Shown here piece by piece: positions 52,170 to 61,288 of a stretch of 64,000 nucleotides of DNA. Below the pieces are notes generated by a model. It did no database searches. It was not told the origin of the DNA and worked only from the letters and a program-made list of their open reading frames with translations. A program made the position numbers and the translations under genes. Within the stretch, counting starts at the first letter, position 1. Every line of letters begins with the position of its first letter. Source of the DNA: Paenibacillus glacialis (GTDB lineage Bacteria > Bacillota > Bacilli > Paenibacillales > Paenibacillaceae); the NCBI RefSeq assembly GCF_001637205.1, contig NZ_LVJH01000024.1:1-64000 (forward strand), written 5' to 3'.

Positions 52170-52568
52170 GTGAGATTTACAAAAGCAACAAATTATGCTT
52201 TGCACACCATGCTCGCGCTCCTTGACGCTTCTCCAGTTAAGCCGATAGGTGTTCAGCAGTTAGCAGAATTGCAAGGTGTTTCACCAACCTATTTATCCAA
52301 AATTTTAACAAGGCTCGTGAAAGCAGGGATGATCGAGTCTGTTTCTGGAGTCAACGGAGGATATCGCTTATCTCGCAAAAAAGACAACATTACATTTTTG
52401 GATATTATCCACGCTATTGAGGGAACCGCATCCTTATTTGAATGTGATTTTGTCCACGGCGACGAATGCACGATTCAAGCTGTAATGAAGGAAGCGGAAG
52501 AGAAAATGGAAAGCCATCTTAAAAACACGAAGTTGACGGATCTGGTCCAAAAGCAAACGCAGATTTAA
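52170..52568 (+). CDS. Rrf2-family regulator of the redox cluster
   Basis: GTG 52170 begins MRFTKATNYALHTMLALLD, the usual Rrf2 start; the leader GGGGTGTTACC gives a moderate binding site. The winged helix GVSPTYLSKILTRLVKAGMI and SGVNGGYRLSRKKDNITFLD is complete. Only two Cys remain (FECDF, DECTIQ), fewer than in cluster-binding members, so it may sense thiol oxidation. A TTGACA-18-TATTAT promoter (52109-52138) lies upstream. It probably regulates the reductase/thioredoxin genes that follow. Confidence 0.88.
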   Translation: MRFTKATNYALHTMLALLDASPVKPIGVQQLAELQGVSPTYLSKILTRLVKAGMIESVSGVNGGYRLSRKKDNITFLDIIHAIEGTASLFECDFVHGDECTIQAVMKEAEEKMESHLKNTKLTDLVQKQTQI

Positions 52569-52681
52569 GGTTGAGCCATTTTATATTGAAAGGAGGAGAG
52601 CAGTTTGATAATATAAAAATATTTTTTATCTAATCATAGATATAATGAGTCTTTAAAGTCTATATAAGGGAGCTGAGCATC

Positions 52682-53608
52682 ATGATTTACGAATGCGCCA
52701 TTATTGGTGGAGGACCGGCCGGGTTGAATGCAGCCCTCATCCTTGGAAGAGCAAGGAGAAGCGTGGCTATCATTGACAACAATCGACCCAGAAATGCTGT
52801 TACACATGCGTCTCATGGCTTTATTACGAGAGACGGCGTAACACCGTCCGAGTTCCGCAGAATTGCTCTTGAGGAGGTTAAAAGTTATCCGTTAGTCGAT
52901 CATCTTCAAAACGAAGTTGTTTCCGTTGACACTACCCAATTCGGATTTGAGTTAGTTGATTCTGCTGGCCTTCACCTTAAGGCGCGAAAACTGATCTTGG
53001 CAACAGGCGTAAAGGAGATATATCCAGATATTGAAGGCTTTTATCCGCTTTACGGGAAAAGCTTGTTCAATTGTCCCTATTGCGACGGCTGGGAGCTCAA
53101 AGATCAACCGCTTGTTGTTGTCTCCGACTATTCAAACCTATTTCATACGGCTAAACTGCTTCTCAATTGGAGCAAGGATTTGGTTGTCTGTACGAACGGC
53201 AAGACGTCCCTGTCAGATGAGCACAAAAAGCAGCTTCAATCAAAGGATATTGTGGTAATGGAGCAACCTATTGTAGCCTTCATTGGCCAAAATGGGAAGC
53301 TTGAACATGTTCGCTTTGCAGACGGAACTCAAATTCCGAGGGCTGGCGGCTTCGTGACTCCTAAATTTGTGCAAAGCATTCCGTTCGCAGAACGATTAGG
53401 CTGTGGAATGACGACCTCGGGCGGGATTGAGACGGACGGAAAGGGGAGGTCAGCAATACCTGGTTTGTATATCGCTGGAGATACTTCGTACGTGGCTCCT
53501 TCCCAAGTGGTTTATGCTGCAGCGGACGGCAGCCGAACCGCAATGAGCGTAAATATGGATTTGACGGAGGAAGATTTTACAAATCGCGGGAGTTCACCTA
53601 CGGGTTAA
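52682..53608 (+). CDS. Thioredoxin-reductase-like FAD/NAD(P) oxidoreductase
   Basis: The FAD motif IIGGGPAGLNAALILGRARRS, the redox pair CPYCDGWE (about residues 137-140) and the final GLYIAGDTSYVAPSQVVYAAADG motif place it with the TrxR/AhpF-C superfamily. The usual NADPH-binding GxGxxA/G motif is poor (VVVSDYSNLFHTA), so it may use another electron donor or a ferredoxin, like FFTR/DFTR-type enzymes. It is followed by a thioredoxin gene 155 bases downstream, its likely partner. Confidence 0.85.
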   Translation: MIYECAIIGGGPAGLNAALILGRARRSVAIIDNNRPRNAVTHASHGFITRDGVTPSEFRRIALEEVKSYPLVDHLQNEVVSVDTTQFGFELVDSAGLHLKARKLILATGVKEIYPDIEGFYPLYGKSLFNCPYCDGWELKDQPLVVVSDYSNLFHTAKLLLNWSKDLVVCTNGKTSLSDEHKKQLQSKDIVVMEQPIVAFIGQNGKLEHVRFADGTQIPRAGGFVTPKFVQSIPFAERLGCGMTTSGGIETDGKGRSAIPGLYIAGDTSYVAPSQVVYAAADGSRTAMSVNMDLTEEDFTNRGSSPTG

Positions 53609-53763
53609 TTACGGATATAAAAAGTCTTTAATATCTTCATGGAGTTGGATTGGGGATGTACGTAGCAAAGCTTTACGATTTCAAACGTGTTGTTTAAGGA
53701 GGTGATGATATCCAGTCGATTCATTATTGGTAGTGAAAAATTATGAAATGGAGGAAGATACAC

Positions 53764-54081
53764 ATGACTATTTGTCACTCTACGGATACAACCTTTGAAA
53801 GTGATTTGAAAAATGAAGGTATTACATTAGTTAATTTTTGGGCGCCTTGGTGCGGACCTTGCCGCTCTTTTGCACCTATACTCGAGGGGTTTGATCAGGA
53901 GTATAGCAAAGTAGTGAGGGTGCTAAAAGTCAATGTAGACGAACAACCAAATACTGCCGCTCATTATGGAATTATGAGCCTTCCAACTACGATTCTTTTT
54001 AAAAATGGTGAGCCGATCGATAAATTTGTTGGAGCTGTTCATATTGATACATTAAAACAATTCATATCAGATAAAAAATAA
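53764..54081 (+). CDS. Thioredoxin
   Basis: ATG 53764 (MTICHSTDTTFE) follows TGGAGGAAGATACAC. The 105-residue protein has the active site FWAPWCGPCRSF with Cys-Gly-Pro-Cys, the cis-Pro motif SLPTTILF and a normal fold length. It reduces disulfides in the cytoplasm. The upstream FAD enzyme is the probable reductase. Confidence 0.93.
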   Translation: MTICHSTDTTFESDLKNEGITLVNFWAPWCGPCRSFAPILEGFDQEYSKVVRVLKVNVDEQPNTAAHYGIMSLPTTILFKNGEPIDKFVGAVHIDTLKQFISDKK

Positions 54082-54101
54082 TTAAACAACGTAAAACTCC
54101 C

Positions 54102-54136
54102 AACGAAAGCCGCTGGCCCAATCGGCGGCTTTCGTT
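54102..54136 (+). terminator. Rho-independent terminator after thioredoxin
   Basis: AACGAAAGCCGC (54102-54113) and GCGGCTTTCGTT (54125-54136) form a perfect 12-bp stem. The following MFS gene is therefore a separate unit, unless read through. Confidence 0.8.
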
Positions 54137-54173
54137 AAGTTGAGTAGTAAAATTTTAAGAGGAGATAAAATGA

Positions 54174-55397
54174 ATGAAGAAGTTAGATAAAACAGCACAA
54201 CCTAATTCTTTCATTATATTGTTATTGTTTTTTGCGGGATTGGTAATTATGTCAAGCTTGTATGTTACAATCCCCTTAATCCCCGTGCTTTCACAGGATT
54301 TTTCGGTTTCAGAAGGGGAAACTGTATGGATAAGCAGCATGTTTACGCTTTGTTTTGCTATTGGATGCTTACTGTTTGGACCATTATCTGATCGTTTTGG
54401 CCGAAAAAAAATCATGCTTTGGGGATTAGCTGCGTTAACGATTGTTACTATCTTTCTAGGGTTTCAAAGCAGTTTATCCTCAGTTATTATTTTCAGAGGA
54501 ATACAAGGCTTGACTGCAGCTACTTTCTCTCCCGTAGTGCTTCCCTATGTGATGGAATTGTTCCCGCAAAATAAAAGGTTATTTGCAGTTAGCTGCATGA
54601 GTACAAGTTTTCTAATGGCTGGAATTATTGGGCAAGTGTACAGTAGCTTCGTCACTTCTCATCTAGGTTGGCAGTATGTGTTCATCATTTTGGCGGCGAT
54701 TTATTTTTTATTAACACTACTAATATTATTCTTTATACCAAATCTCCCGCCGAACGGCACTAGTGTTGCGAATGCATTTAATCAAATGAGAAAGACACTT
54801 GCGCAAAGGTCACTATGGTTTGCTTATGTAATCGCATTAGTCATGCTACTTTCCTTTGTGGGCATGTACACTACATTGGGGGAATTTTTAAGCAGTTCTC
54901 TTTTCAGATTCACGAACCAACAGATTTTATATGTGCGTTTAGTAGGGATTTTAGGGATGCTTGTGTCTCTTTTTTCCAGCGGTCTGATTAAGCGATATAG
55001 CGTGCTACCGATACTTAGAAGCTCAATAATCCTATCTGCTATCGGATTGATCCTCTTAGGATTTGGTGCAAATATGGTGTTTATTATTGTCATGAGCGTC
55101 GTATTTGTATCCGGCATTGCAATCGCCATCCCTTCATTGGTTTCACTGGTCGGTGAACTAGGCGGAGCCTCAAGAGGTGCGGCGATTTCTATTTATTCGG
55201 TTGTAGTGAATTCAGGTGCTACCATTGGGCCAATCCTAGCCATTCAGCTGCTCCGAACGGATAATTACGTCCTCACTTTCTCAATCTTGGCATGCTTCTT
55301 ACTGTTGGGATTTCTATCTACATTTTTTGTTAAACGTGTATCACCAGTGGTTGATGAACTTAGTAAAGCTAAAAAGAAGTCTATAACACCATTTTGA
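54174..55397 (+). CDS. MFS exporter, multidrug or metabolite type
   Basis: A 407-residue protein with 12 hydrophobic segments. It has the motif-A loop GPLSDRFGRKKIMLWG between helices 2 and 3, and a motif-C-like GQVYSSFVTS... region in helix 5, typical of drug:H+ antiporters. The AAGAGGAGATAAAATGA leader gives a good binding site. The last residues (KAKKKSITPF) form a cytoplasmic tail. The substrate is unknown. Its neighbourhood of redox genes may mean export of an oxidant or thiol-reactive compound. Confidence 0.85.
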   Translation: MKKLDKTAQPNSFIILLLFFAGLVIMSSLYVTIPLIPVLSQDFSVSEGETVWISSMFTLCFAIGCLLFGPLSDRFGRKKIMLWGLAALTIVTIFLGFQSSLSSVIIFRGIQGLTAATFSPVVLPYVMELFPQNKRLFAVSCMSTSFLMAGIIGQVYSSFVTSHLGWQYVFIILAAIYFLLTLLILFFIPNLPPNGTSVANAFNQMRKTLAQRSLWFAYVIALVMLLSFVGMYTTLGEFLSSSLFRFTNQQILYVRLVGILGMLVSLFSSGLIKRYSVLPILRSSIILSAIGLILLGFGANMVFIIVMSVVFVSGIAIAIPSLVSLVGELGGASRGAAISIYSVVVNSGATIGPILAIQLLRTDNYVLTFSILACFLLLGFLSTFFVKRVSPVVDELSKAKKKSITPF

Positions 55398-55477
55398 ATA
55401 CACTTTGAAGAATCCGTTATAAATGCTATCGTGAGAGTTATATTACTTCAGAATATTTGTTAATGGTGTGTGATACT

Positions 55478-56071
55478 ATGCTAAGCGAGCACAATAATCT
55501 TGAAGAATATCGAGACCCCGTAAATTATGATCTAGAATTTGGTGGTGAGATTAAAAAAATAATTTTTATCTTGAACTTGCTAAATCGAACCCAGGAGAAG
55601 TTCTAGAGCTTGCATGTGGTACAGGATTAACAACAATACCTTTATCACAGTCTGGTATAAATATTACTGGTGTTGATATTTCTTCAACAATGCTTGAATA
55701 TGCACGGATTAAAGCAAAAGGTTTGACTGCAATTTTTCACACGTAACCCTATGGGAACTGACTTATCAAGCCAAGAAGAAACAACTTGGGGATAATTTAT
55801 AGATAAGGATGGATTTCACGTGAAGGTATCTGGAACGCAATCTTATGATGAAAGAAATCATATCATGCACTGGGTTACTTTCCGTGATTGGGGATATAAG
55901 AAATCTACTTCCCGAATTGCATGTCGTTTTACTGATAATGATACTCTTAAGTCTATGTTAACAAGCCACGGATTTTGTATTGAAAGCCAATATTTAGACT
56001 GGGATAAAACTCCGTTTTCTACTTTATCCTCATCCATTATTACCGTTTGTAGGAAGGAGGAACAAAAATGA
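55478..56071 (+). pseudogene. SAM-dependent methyltransferase, broken
   Basis: ATG 55478 starts MLSEHNNLEEYRDPVNYDLEF. A frameshift near 55555 is followed by SNPGEVLELACGTGLTTIPL, the SAM-binding motif I, then TGVDISSTMLEYARIKAKG. The frame ends at about 55746, and the middle of the enzyme is mostly missing. The C-terminal part (VSGTQSYDERNHIMHWVTF ... SMLTSHGFCIESQYLDWD) runs in another frame to 56071. At least one deletion and two frame changes make it nonfunctional. Confidence 0.8.
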
Positions 56072-56127
56072 ATATTATCGTCGTCGAATATCACTCATAA
56101 TTGGAAAAGCAAGATATTAATAGCCAT
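56068..56127 (+). pseudogene. GrpB family, start of a gene only
   Basis: ATGAATATTATCGTCGTCGA encodes MNIIVVEY and matches the first codons of the intact GrpB gene at 43867. It then breaks after HS with TAA, though NWKS-like sequence follows in another frame. The AGGAAGGAGGAACAAAA upstream is the original binding site. Confidence 0.55.
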
Positions 56128-56199
56128 GGTGGCAGTAAAGATACTTTTAAGTATATCGAAGAGTCCGTAAAGCCAATTTTATTGGAAGTGTAACCTCCT

Positions 56200-56410
56200 G
56201 TTACGGACTTGGCACAGCAAAGAATATGTTTTTATGAGCGATTGGGGTTTCGTCTTAATCCTTTGAACATGTGCAACCTCCTCTTCAGAAAGGGCATCCT
56301 GAATTACCGCTCAAAATTTTGAGCTATCCTCAAGCTCTCACGATAGAGGAGTTCTCCTTTTTAAAGAAATCTTGTACACAAGAGTGTACAAGGTTACGGC
56401 GTTCGTTTGG
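56200..56410 (+). pseudogene. GNAT acetyltransferase, C-terminal remnant
   Basis: Short pieces in shifting frames read RICFYERLGFRLNP (the helix and beta-strand after the acetyl-CoA loop), then VQPPLQKGHPELPLKILSYP and EEFSFLKKS, ending YTRVYKVTAFVW. These are the last third of a GNAT protein. There is no start and several frame changes. Confidence 0.5.
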
Positions 56411-56790
56411 ATTCGATAGAGAAAAAACTGCCGATAAGGACAAAAACGATTTTTAATATTGCTTCAGTCTCTAAACAATTCACAGCATTTGCAATTTTAC
56501 TGCTAGAGAAAGAAGGTAAATTGAGTCTAGATGATTCAATTTTGAAGTATGTACCTTCTCTTGGAACACATGCGCAACCTGTGACAATAAGACATCTTGT
56601 TCAAGCGGATTAGTTGATTATATGTATTTAGCTGGAGCAATGGGTGTTAACGAGACTGAAAAATTAACCGCGAAAGAATCGCTAGAACACCTTGAAAACT
56701 ATAAAAAATGAAAAATTCTCAGTGGGAACAAAATTTGACTACAGCAATTGTGGATCGCTATCCTACCAATCTTCCAACTGCTCGCGTTTA
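56407..56790 (+). pseudogene. Beta-lactamase-fold serine hydrolase, fragment
   Basis: One frame contains FNIASVSKQFTAFAILLLEK, with the SVSK nucleophile motif, and SLDDSILKYVPSLG, then VTIRHLVQ. It is cut at 56611 and continues out of frame with SGLVDYMYLAGAMGVNETEK and a YSNCGSLSY-like Tyr-x-Asn box. It ends where the intact hydrolase gene begins. It is related to the intact hydrolases at 25205 and 34377. Confidence 0.7.
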
Positions 56791-56830
56791 GCAAATGGAC
56801 AAACTAGCATCATGCGGAGGTCATAAAATT

Positions 56831-58240
56831 ATGAGGTTTTTTGAAATGTTGTTGATTGTTTTCAATATTTTTCTATTTGGTTGGTTCATATTCGCTAAGA
56901 ACAAATCGCAGCGTCAGTTACTTATTGGTTTTGGTATTTCCGCCATCATTACATTGCTGCATGGGGTTATTGAAGGCATGCGTTGGCAAATGATTCCTGC
57001 CTATACGATGACAGTAGTCCCACTAGTAATTCTAGCCAGCAGATTGAAATCCAAGCCTGAGGAGAGAGTAGCTATAAAGGCATCCTCTGTAAAGCGGATT
57101 ACGCTAACAGCGCTAGCTGTGATTTATTCATCCGTAGCAGTGGCTCTGCCACTTATACTTCCAGTGTTCACCTTTGAGAAGCCGACAGGCTCGTACAAAA
57201 TTGGTACAGTAACCTATGATTGGCGGGATAATCAGCGGGAAGAAACTCTGACACCGGAATCTGGCGACAAGCGAGAGTTAATGGTACAAATCTGGTATCC
57301 TGCTGATGCTACAGCTGAAGGTGAAGGGGTTAAGTACCATTCTAATGCGGATGTATTTGCCAAGGCATACGGTAGCATGATGAATCTACCTAAACTTTTA
57401 TTTACAACTTTTGGATATGTTAAAACACATGCCATTGAAAATGCGAGGATATCCAATCAGGAATCTACTTATCCTGTACTTATTTTCTCACATGGCTTCA
57501 GTGGACACAAAAATCAGAACACTTTCCAGATCGAACAGTTAGTTAGTCATGGATATATTGTCGTAGGTATAGATCACACCTATAACAGTATGGTTTCTGT
57601 TTTTCCAGATGGGCGAGTAGCTAATCTTATATCGGATGACTCGGATTCAGTTGCTCAATTAAACCAAACTAATGAAATATGGGTGGAAGATGCTAAATTT
57701 GTACTGGATCAAGTAGAAAAGTTGGCCAAAGCTGATCCAGATCATCGTTTTACAGGCCGCATGGATATGCAAAATATAGGTATGTTTGGTCATTCATTCG
57801 GTGGGGCAGCAACGACTCAAATGGTAATGGAGGATTCTAGAATTAAAGCAGCTATCAATATGGATGGTGTTCCGTATGGTAAACGTTCAATTTCCGTAGG
57901 CGGATTGAAGAAACCATTCATGATGATGACTGCTGATGAGAGCACGGATAATTCGGATTTCGGCGGATTTATAGAGACGATCATGACAAAGAATAACGAT
58001 GCTGCACATAATAAAAATTATTGGATGAAATTTAAAAATATGACGCATTACGGTTTTTCTGATTCGCATCTGCTTTCACCGTTATATGAAAAGTTGGAAG
58101 GAGTCGATATAAGAGAGGCTCATCGCCTTATTAACGATTACTCACTGGACTTCTTCAATCACTATATAAAACAACAGCCATTTAAGTTATTAGAGCAAAC
58201 CATCGGTGATCACCCGAAATTTACTTTACAAACAAATTAA
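56831..58240 (+). CDS. Membrane-anchored alpha/beta hydrolase (PAF-acetylhydrolase/dienelactone-hydrolase-like)
   Basis: ATG 56831 follows GCGGAGGTCATAAAATT. Four hydrophobic segments occupy residues about 1-120. The catalytic part then shows LMVQIWYPAD, the oxyanion region FSHGFSGHKNQNT, the nucleophile GHSFGGAATT, an acidic Asp region (INMDGVPYG) and the His (NMTHYGFSDSHLL). This matches PAF-acetylhydrolase/DLH-like enzymes. The membrane part should anchor it, with the enzyme outside or inside undetermined. A role in lipid or ester turnover is likely but unproven. Confidence 0.85.
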   Translation: MRFFEMLLIVFNIFLFGWFIFAKNKSQRQLLIGFGISAIITLLHGVIEGMRWQMIPAYTMTVVPLVILASRLKSKPEERVAIKASSVKRITLTALAVIYSSVAVALPLILPVFTFEKPTGSYKIGTVTYDWRDNQREETLTPESGDKRELMVQIWYPADATAEGEGVKYHSNADVFAKAYGSMMNLPKLLFTTFGYVKTHAIENARISNQESTYPVLIFSHGFSGHKNQNTFQIEQLVSHGYIVVGIDHTYNSMVSVFPDGRVANLISDDSDSVAQLNQTNEIWVEDAKFVLDQVEKLAKADPDHRFTGRMDMQNIGMFGHSFGGAATTQMVMEDSRIKAAINMDGVPYGKRSISVGGLKKPFMMMTADESTDNSDFGGFIETIMTKNNDAAHNKNYWMKFKNMTHYGFSDSHLLSPLYEKLEGVDIREAHRLINDYSLDFFNHYIKQQPFKLLEQTIGDHPKFTLQTN

Positions 58241-58514
58241 TGTAAGAATGCACCGTTGGAGATGTTCGGGACGTCCGGTTGCAGTCTTCTTAATATATTC
58301 GGCGAAGCGGTAAAAAAAATTATTTATCAGTCAATTGCTCTGAATTGGCATATAACATGGCGGTGTCATCAACAATGGCCTGTAATAATCGGGCTCTGTA
58401 AATCAAATGAATCCAATTTTGAACGGAAAGCATTTTGCTATTTTTCATGCTGTTAAGGAAAGGGATTATTATCGATATGATGTAGAAGTATGTCAACCAA
58501 TAGTATTCTTATAG

Positions 58515-58847
58515 TATACTTTTTGTTGTATACACCTCCTATCAAACACGCGCAATTTGTTTAGACGGCAAGCCTGTCGGATTTTTCATGTGGGTGCCTG
58601 AAACAAAACGGAGAATATCCATTTGGCGATTTATGGTTGATCAGAACTATCAATATAAGGGCATCGGGCGCAAAGCTCTGCTGCTAGCCCTTGATGAAAT
58701 TAAGCAGACAGGTGGATTAGAAGAGATCGAGATCTGTTACAACCCAAATAATCCTGTAGCGAAAGACTCTTACGCCAGCTTGGTTTCGTTGAAGTCGGTA
58801 TGGATAAAGAAAATATTTACCTAGAATTCGATGAAATGAAGCTATAA
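58515..58847 (+). pseudogene. GNAT acetyltransferase (spermidine-type), frameshifted
   Basis: Without an intact start, the frame reads RAICLDGKPVGFFMWVPETK, then RFMVDQNYQYKGIGRKALLL (acetyl-CoA loop) and EIEICYNPNNPVAKDSYASL. A frame change near 58785 leads to VGMDKENIYLEFDEMKL and a stop at 58847. Bases 58241-58514 hold only noncoding or unrecognisable sequence. Confidence 0.7.
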
Positions 58848-58877
58848 AGAATTTTAATTATAGGGGGAGTAAGAAAT

Positions 58878-59606
58878 ATGCCTTTATTTTCACAAACGAT
58901 AAGTGGCTTTTGGCATGCGCAATTTTTTAGCGGAGACGTCCTTTATAGCGATGAAGTCTTTACTGTCGCTATCAACCCTGACCTGAGCGAAGACAGTCGG
59001 GTCATGGTTCTGGAAACCTCCGACGGCCGGGTTATGGCAGTCCTGACGCCTGCGCTGGCTGATAAGATAGACCTTTATCAAGGACAAGACTTGTCTGAGC
59101 CGACCTTTCGCCGGAAATTGAATGAAGCGGGAGTCACTCTGCATGGCGCAGATTATCTTTTTTATTTTTCAGAAGCTGATAAGAACGAATTGCTGCAAGA
59201 AAACCTGGAAGGTGACTTACGCCGATTAACAGAGCAAGATGATGCGGTTTTCTCTGAGTTCCAATCCTCCGCCTCGGAACAAGATTTGGATGACGCATAT
59301 GTGGAATTGGATCACTGGGCGGTGTTCGGCTCTTTTGAGCAAAACCGCTTGGTCTGCGCCGCCAGCATGTATCCCTGGGAGGATGCGCAAATTGCGGATC
59401 TCGGCGTACTGACTCTGACGCCCTTTAGAGGAAAAGGTCACGCCCGCAAAGTGGTGCGTTCAATCAGCAAGTACGCATGTGATCAGGGATACGAACCCCA
59501 GTACCGATGCCAGCTCGATAACCTGGCGTCTGTGTCGCTGGCAAAAGCGGCGGGTCTAACGCTGTTTGGAAAATGGGATGTGATTTCTCCCGACTCCACT
59601 GACTGA
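58878..59606 (+). CDS. GNAT acetyltransferase of atypical composition
   Basis: The 242-residue protein has a GNAT core in its C-terminal third: HWAVFGSFEQNRLVCAASMY, IADLGVLTLTPFRGKGHARKV (acetyl-CoA loop) and LAKAAGLTLFGKWD. An N-terminal extension of about 110 residues has no recognised domain. The gene is markedly more GC-rich than its neighbours (long runs such as CCTCCGACGGCCGGGTTATG), which suggests recent acquisition from a different host. The leader TAGGGGGAGTAAGAAAT provides a binding site. Confidence 0.8.
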   Translation: MPLFSQTISGFWHAQFFSGDVLYSDEVFTVAINPDLSEDSRVMVLETSDGRVMAVLTPALADKIDLYQGQDLSEPTFRRKLNEAGVTLHGADYLFYFSEADKNELLQENLEGDLRRLTEQDDAVFSEFQSSASEQDLDDAYVELDHWAVFGSFEQNRLVCAASMYPWEDAQIADLGVLTLTPFRGKGHARKVVRSISKYACDQGYEPQYRCQLDNLASVSLAKAAGLTLFGKWDVISPDSTD

Positions 59607-60372
59607 GAGTCCGATTCAAAATTAAATTATCATACTTTGCTGGCCGAACCGGCGCCGCTGCAGCCAGGGTGAAATGTATACATTTTTGAGCCTGGTCAGC
59701 TCGCCGCGATCGGTAATATGTATACAAGGGGGAGAACATGTCTCGAACACCTACACAAGTTCTAATTGAGTTAAAAGAGGAACTAGAGTAATTAACACGA
59801 GAGTTGTACAGTAGCAGGTAGTAGCTTACCGGACGTTATAAGTCAACTCATTGAAGAAAGAAATCGAAATGCTGCAAGTCGGAAGGAAGAACAAAAAAAT
59901 AAAGAAGCAGAGAAACAAAGGCTACGGAAAGAAAATGTTCATTTAGGGGAAGAAAGAAAAAACTCTTGTTCGTATATCGGGTGGATTTCGGTGACTAAGC
60001 CGATAGTCGGTACATATAAAATTAAGAGATGTGTGGCACCTTCGATAGAAAAGCGAAAGTGGCAAATCAGGGCCTTTTATATGTTTAACAGTGTCTGGTA
60101 GCAGCCACGGGTACATCCGCACATAATCTGGAATTTTGTAATGCCCTTCTCGAGCCTGTTCAATTAACGGGCAATTTACTTTAATGGAAATATCCATAGT
60201 ATGGATTATGTGATAAGCTAAATGGTGATATTTATGATGATTAGGAAGGGATAGTTTTCCCGAATGTAATATAGTCTGTCGTGAATATAGATATGGTGGT
60301 AGGGATCTGCGAAGGGTGTCGCAGATATTACGTTAGCTGAAACCATACAAATAAATTATTTCGGAGGAAGTA
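59607..60372. other. Gene-poor stretch with short remnants and an attC-like 3' end
   Basis: GTATACAT (59676) and ATGTATAC (59717) form an inverted repeat flanking a GAGCCTGG stretch. A short frame starts ATG 59740 (MSRTPTQVLIELKEELE) and soon stops, followed by lysine/glutamate-rich codons without a continuous frame (59850-59960). On the minus strand an unrecognised frame spans 60197-59943. The stretch 60314-60340 (ATCTGCGA-loop-TCGCAGAT then ACGTTAGCTGA) matches the 3' end of the attC-like elements at 61060 and 61972. I see no other feature. Confidence 0.35.
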
Positions 60373-61032
60373 ATGAGATATTTCACCAAAGAGATATATG
60401 AAGAAATGCAAGTTCGAGGGAGTCTTTGCTTTCATGAGTCAAAGGAAGAGTTAGAAGGATGGATAGAATTGTATGAGAATGAAGGAAGAGATTATTATAA
60501 AGAATCATTAAAAAACTTCGAATACATGAAACCATTCTATCTTAAGTATCTACCAGAGAATTTATTGGAATATGTAGAAGATAAGAATTTAATGATATGT
60601 AATATACCAGAAATAACTATACAAAATAAAGTGAATACATGGAAAGCTGAATGGGATTTGAAATGGAAATCAATTGGGGAGGAATATAACCAATATTACA
60701 GTTCAATTTCAAGTAACCTCACAGAAGACATAAAAAAGTTACATAATAGATATCTTATATATGATGCGACGATTTTACAGTTTAGTAATGAAGAAAATAA
60801 TGTTGTACTTCTAATTAAGACTGTGGAAGAAAAACAAATAAGATTAATTTTTACTGGAGTACGAAAATTTCAATACTCATTTAAACTTACTAATAATAGC
60901 TGTCTGTGGATGGAAGTACGATTAATTGAACAAGATTTATTTGAAGTGCAAATATTAATGAATAGGTGGCTGGAACTAGCAGAACTAGAAATCACATTTA
61001 GTGATCTGAAAATAATAGAATCGAGAGGCTAA
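60373..61032 (+). CDS. DUF4085 family protein
   Basis: A 219-residue soluble protein beginning MRYFTKEIYEEMQVRGSL, as in DUF4085 proteins, with several aromatic-rich helices (YYKESLKNFEYMKPFYLKYL) and closing beta-strands. The function is unknown. The leader ATTTCGGAGGAAGTA is a strong binding site. It is AT-rich and lies between two attC-like elements, 33 bases after the first one, like a gene cassette. Confidence 0.8.
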   Translation: MRYFTKEIYEEMQVRGSLCFHESKEELEGWIELYENEGRDYYKESLKNFEYMKPFYLKYLPENLLEYVEDKNLMICNIPEITIQNKVNTWKAEWDLKWKSIGEEYNQYYSSISSNLTEDIKKLHNRYLIYDATILQFSNEENNVVLLIKTVEEKQIRLIFTGVRKFQYSFKLTNNSCLWMEVRLIEQDLFEVQILMNRWLELAELEITFSDLKIIESRG

Positions 61033-61059
61033 TTGTAGCAATAACGAAGAAGTGTATGG

Positions 61060-61226
61060 CATCAGCTAACATCATATCTACGCTGCGGGGCTTACGCCCC
61101 TGGGTCTGCCCGAGGAAATTCGGAGAAGTAGAATCATGCAGGCAACCTCTACGAACCTAACCGCGTCGCGGCCGGCAACAAGTTGCCTTAAGGTTCTCGG
61201 GTTCGTAGATACCCCAACGTTAACTG
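61060..61226 (+). repeat. attC-like cassette element, copy 2 (167 bp)
   Basis: It begins CATCAGCTAAC and ends AACGTTAACTGA; these ends are near-inverted, as are the inner TATCTACG and CGTAGATA. Between them are a hairpin GGGGC-TTAC-GCCCC, a CCGA/TCGG pair, the block CGGAGAAGTA and CCTAACCGCGTCGCGGCCG. The order is shared with copy 3. Length and end motifs recall integron attC sites (RYYYAAC ... GTTRRRY), though neither end fits exactly. Confidence 0.65.
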
Positions 61227-61288
61227 AAATAACCGAAAGGCAAAAATTATACAGTGAGTTAATCATTTAATCGTGGAGGAATGAAAGC

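Noticed and set aside
58256..58456. 66-codon frame after the alpha/beta hydrolase
   Set aside because: Low-complexity composition and no family resemblance; the adjacent DNA is clearly a decayed GNAT gene.
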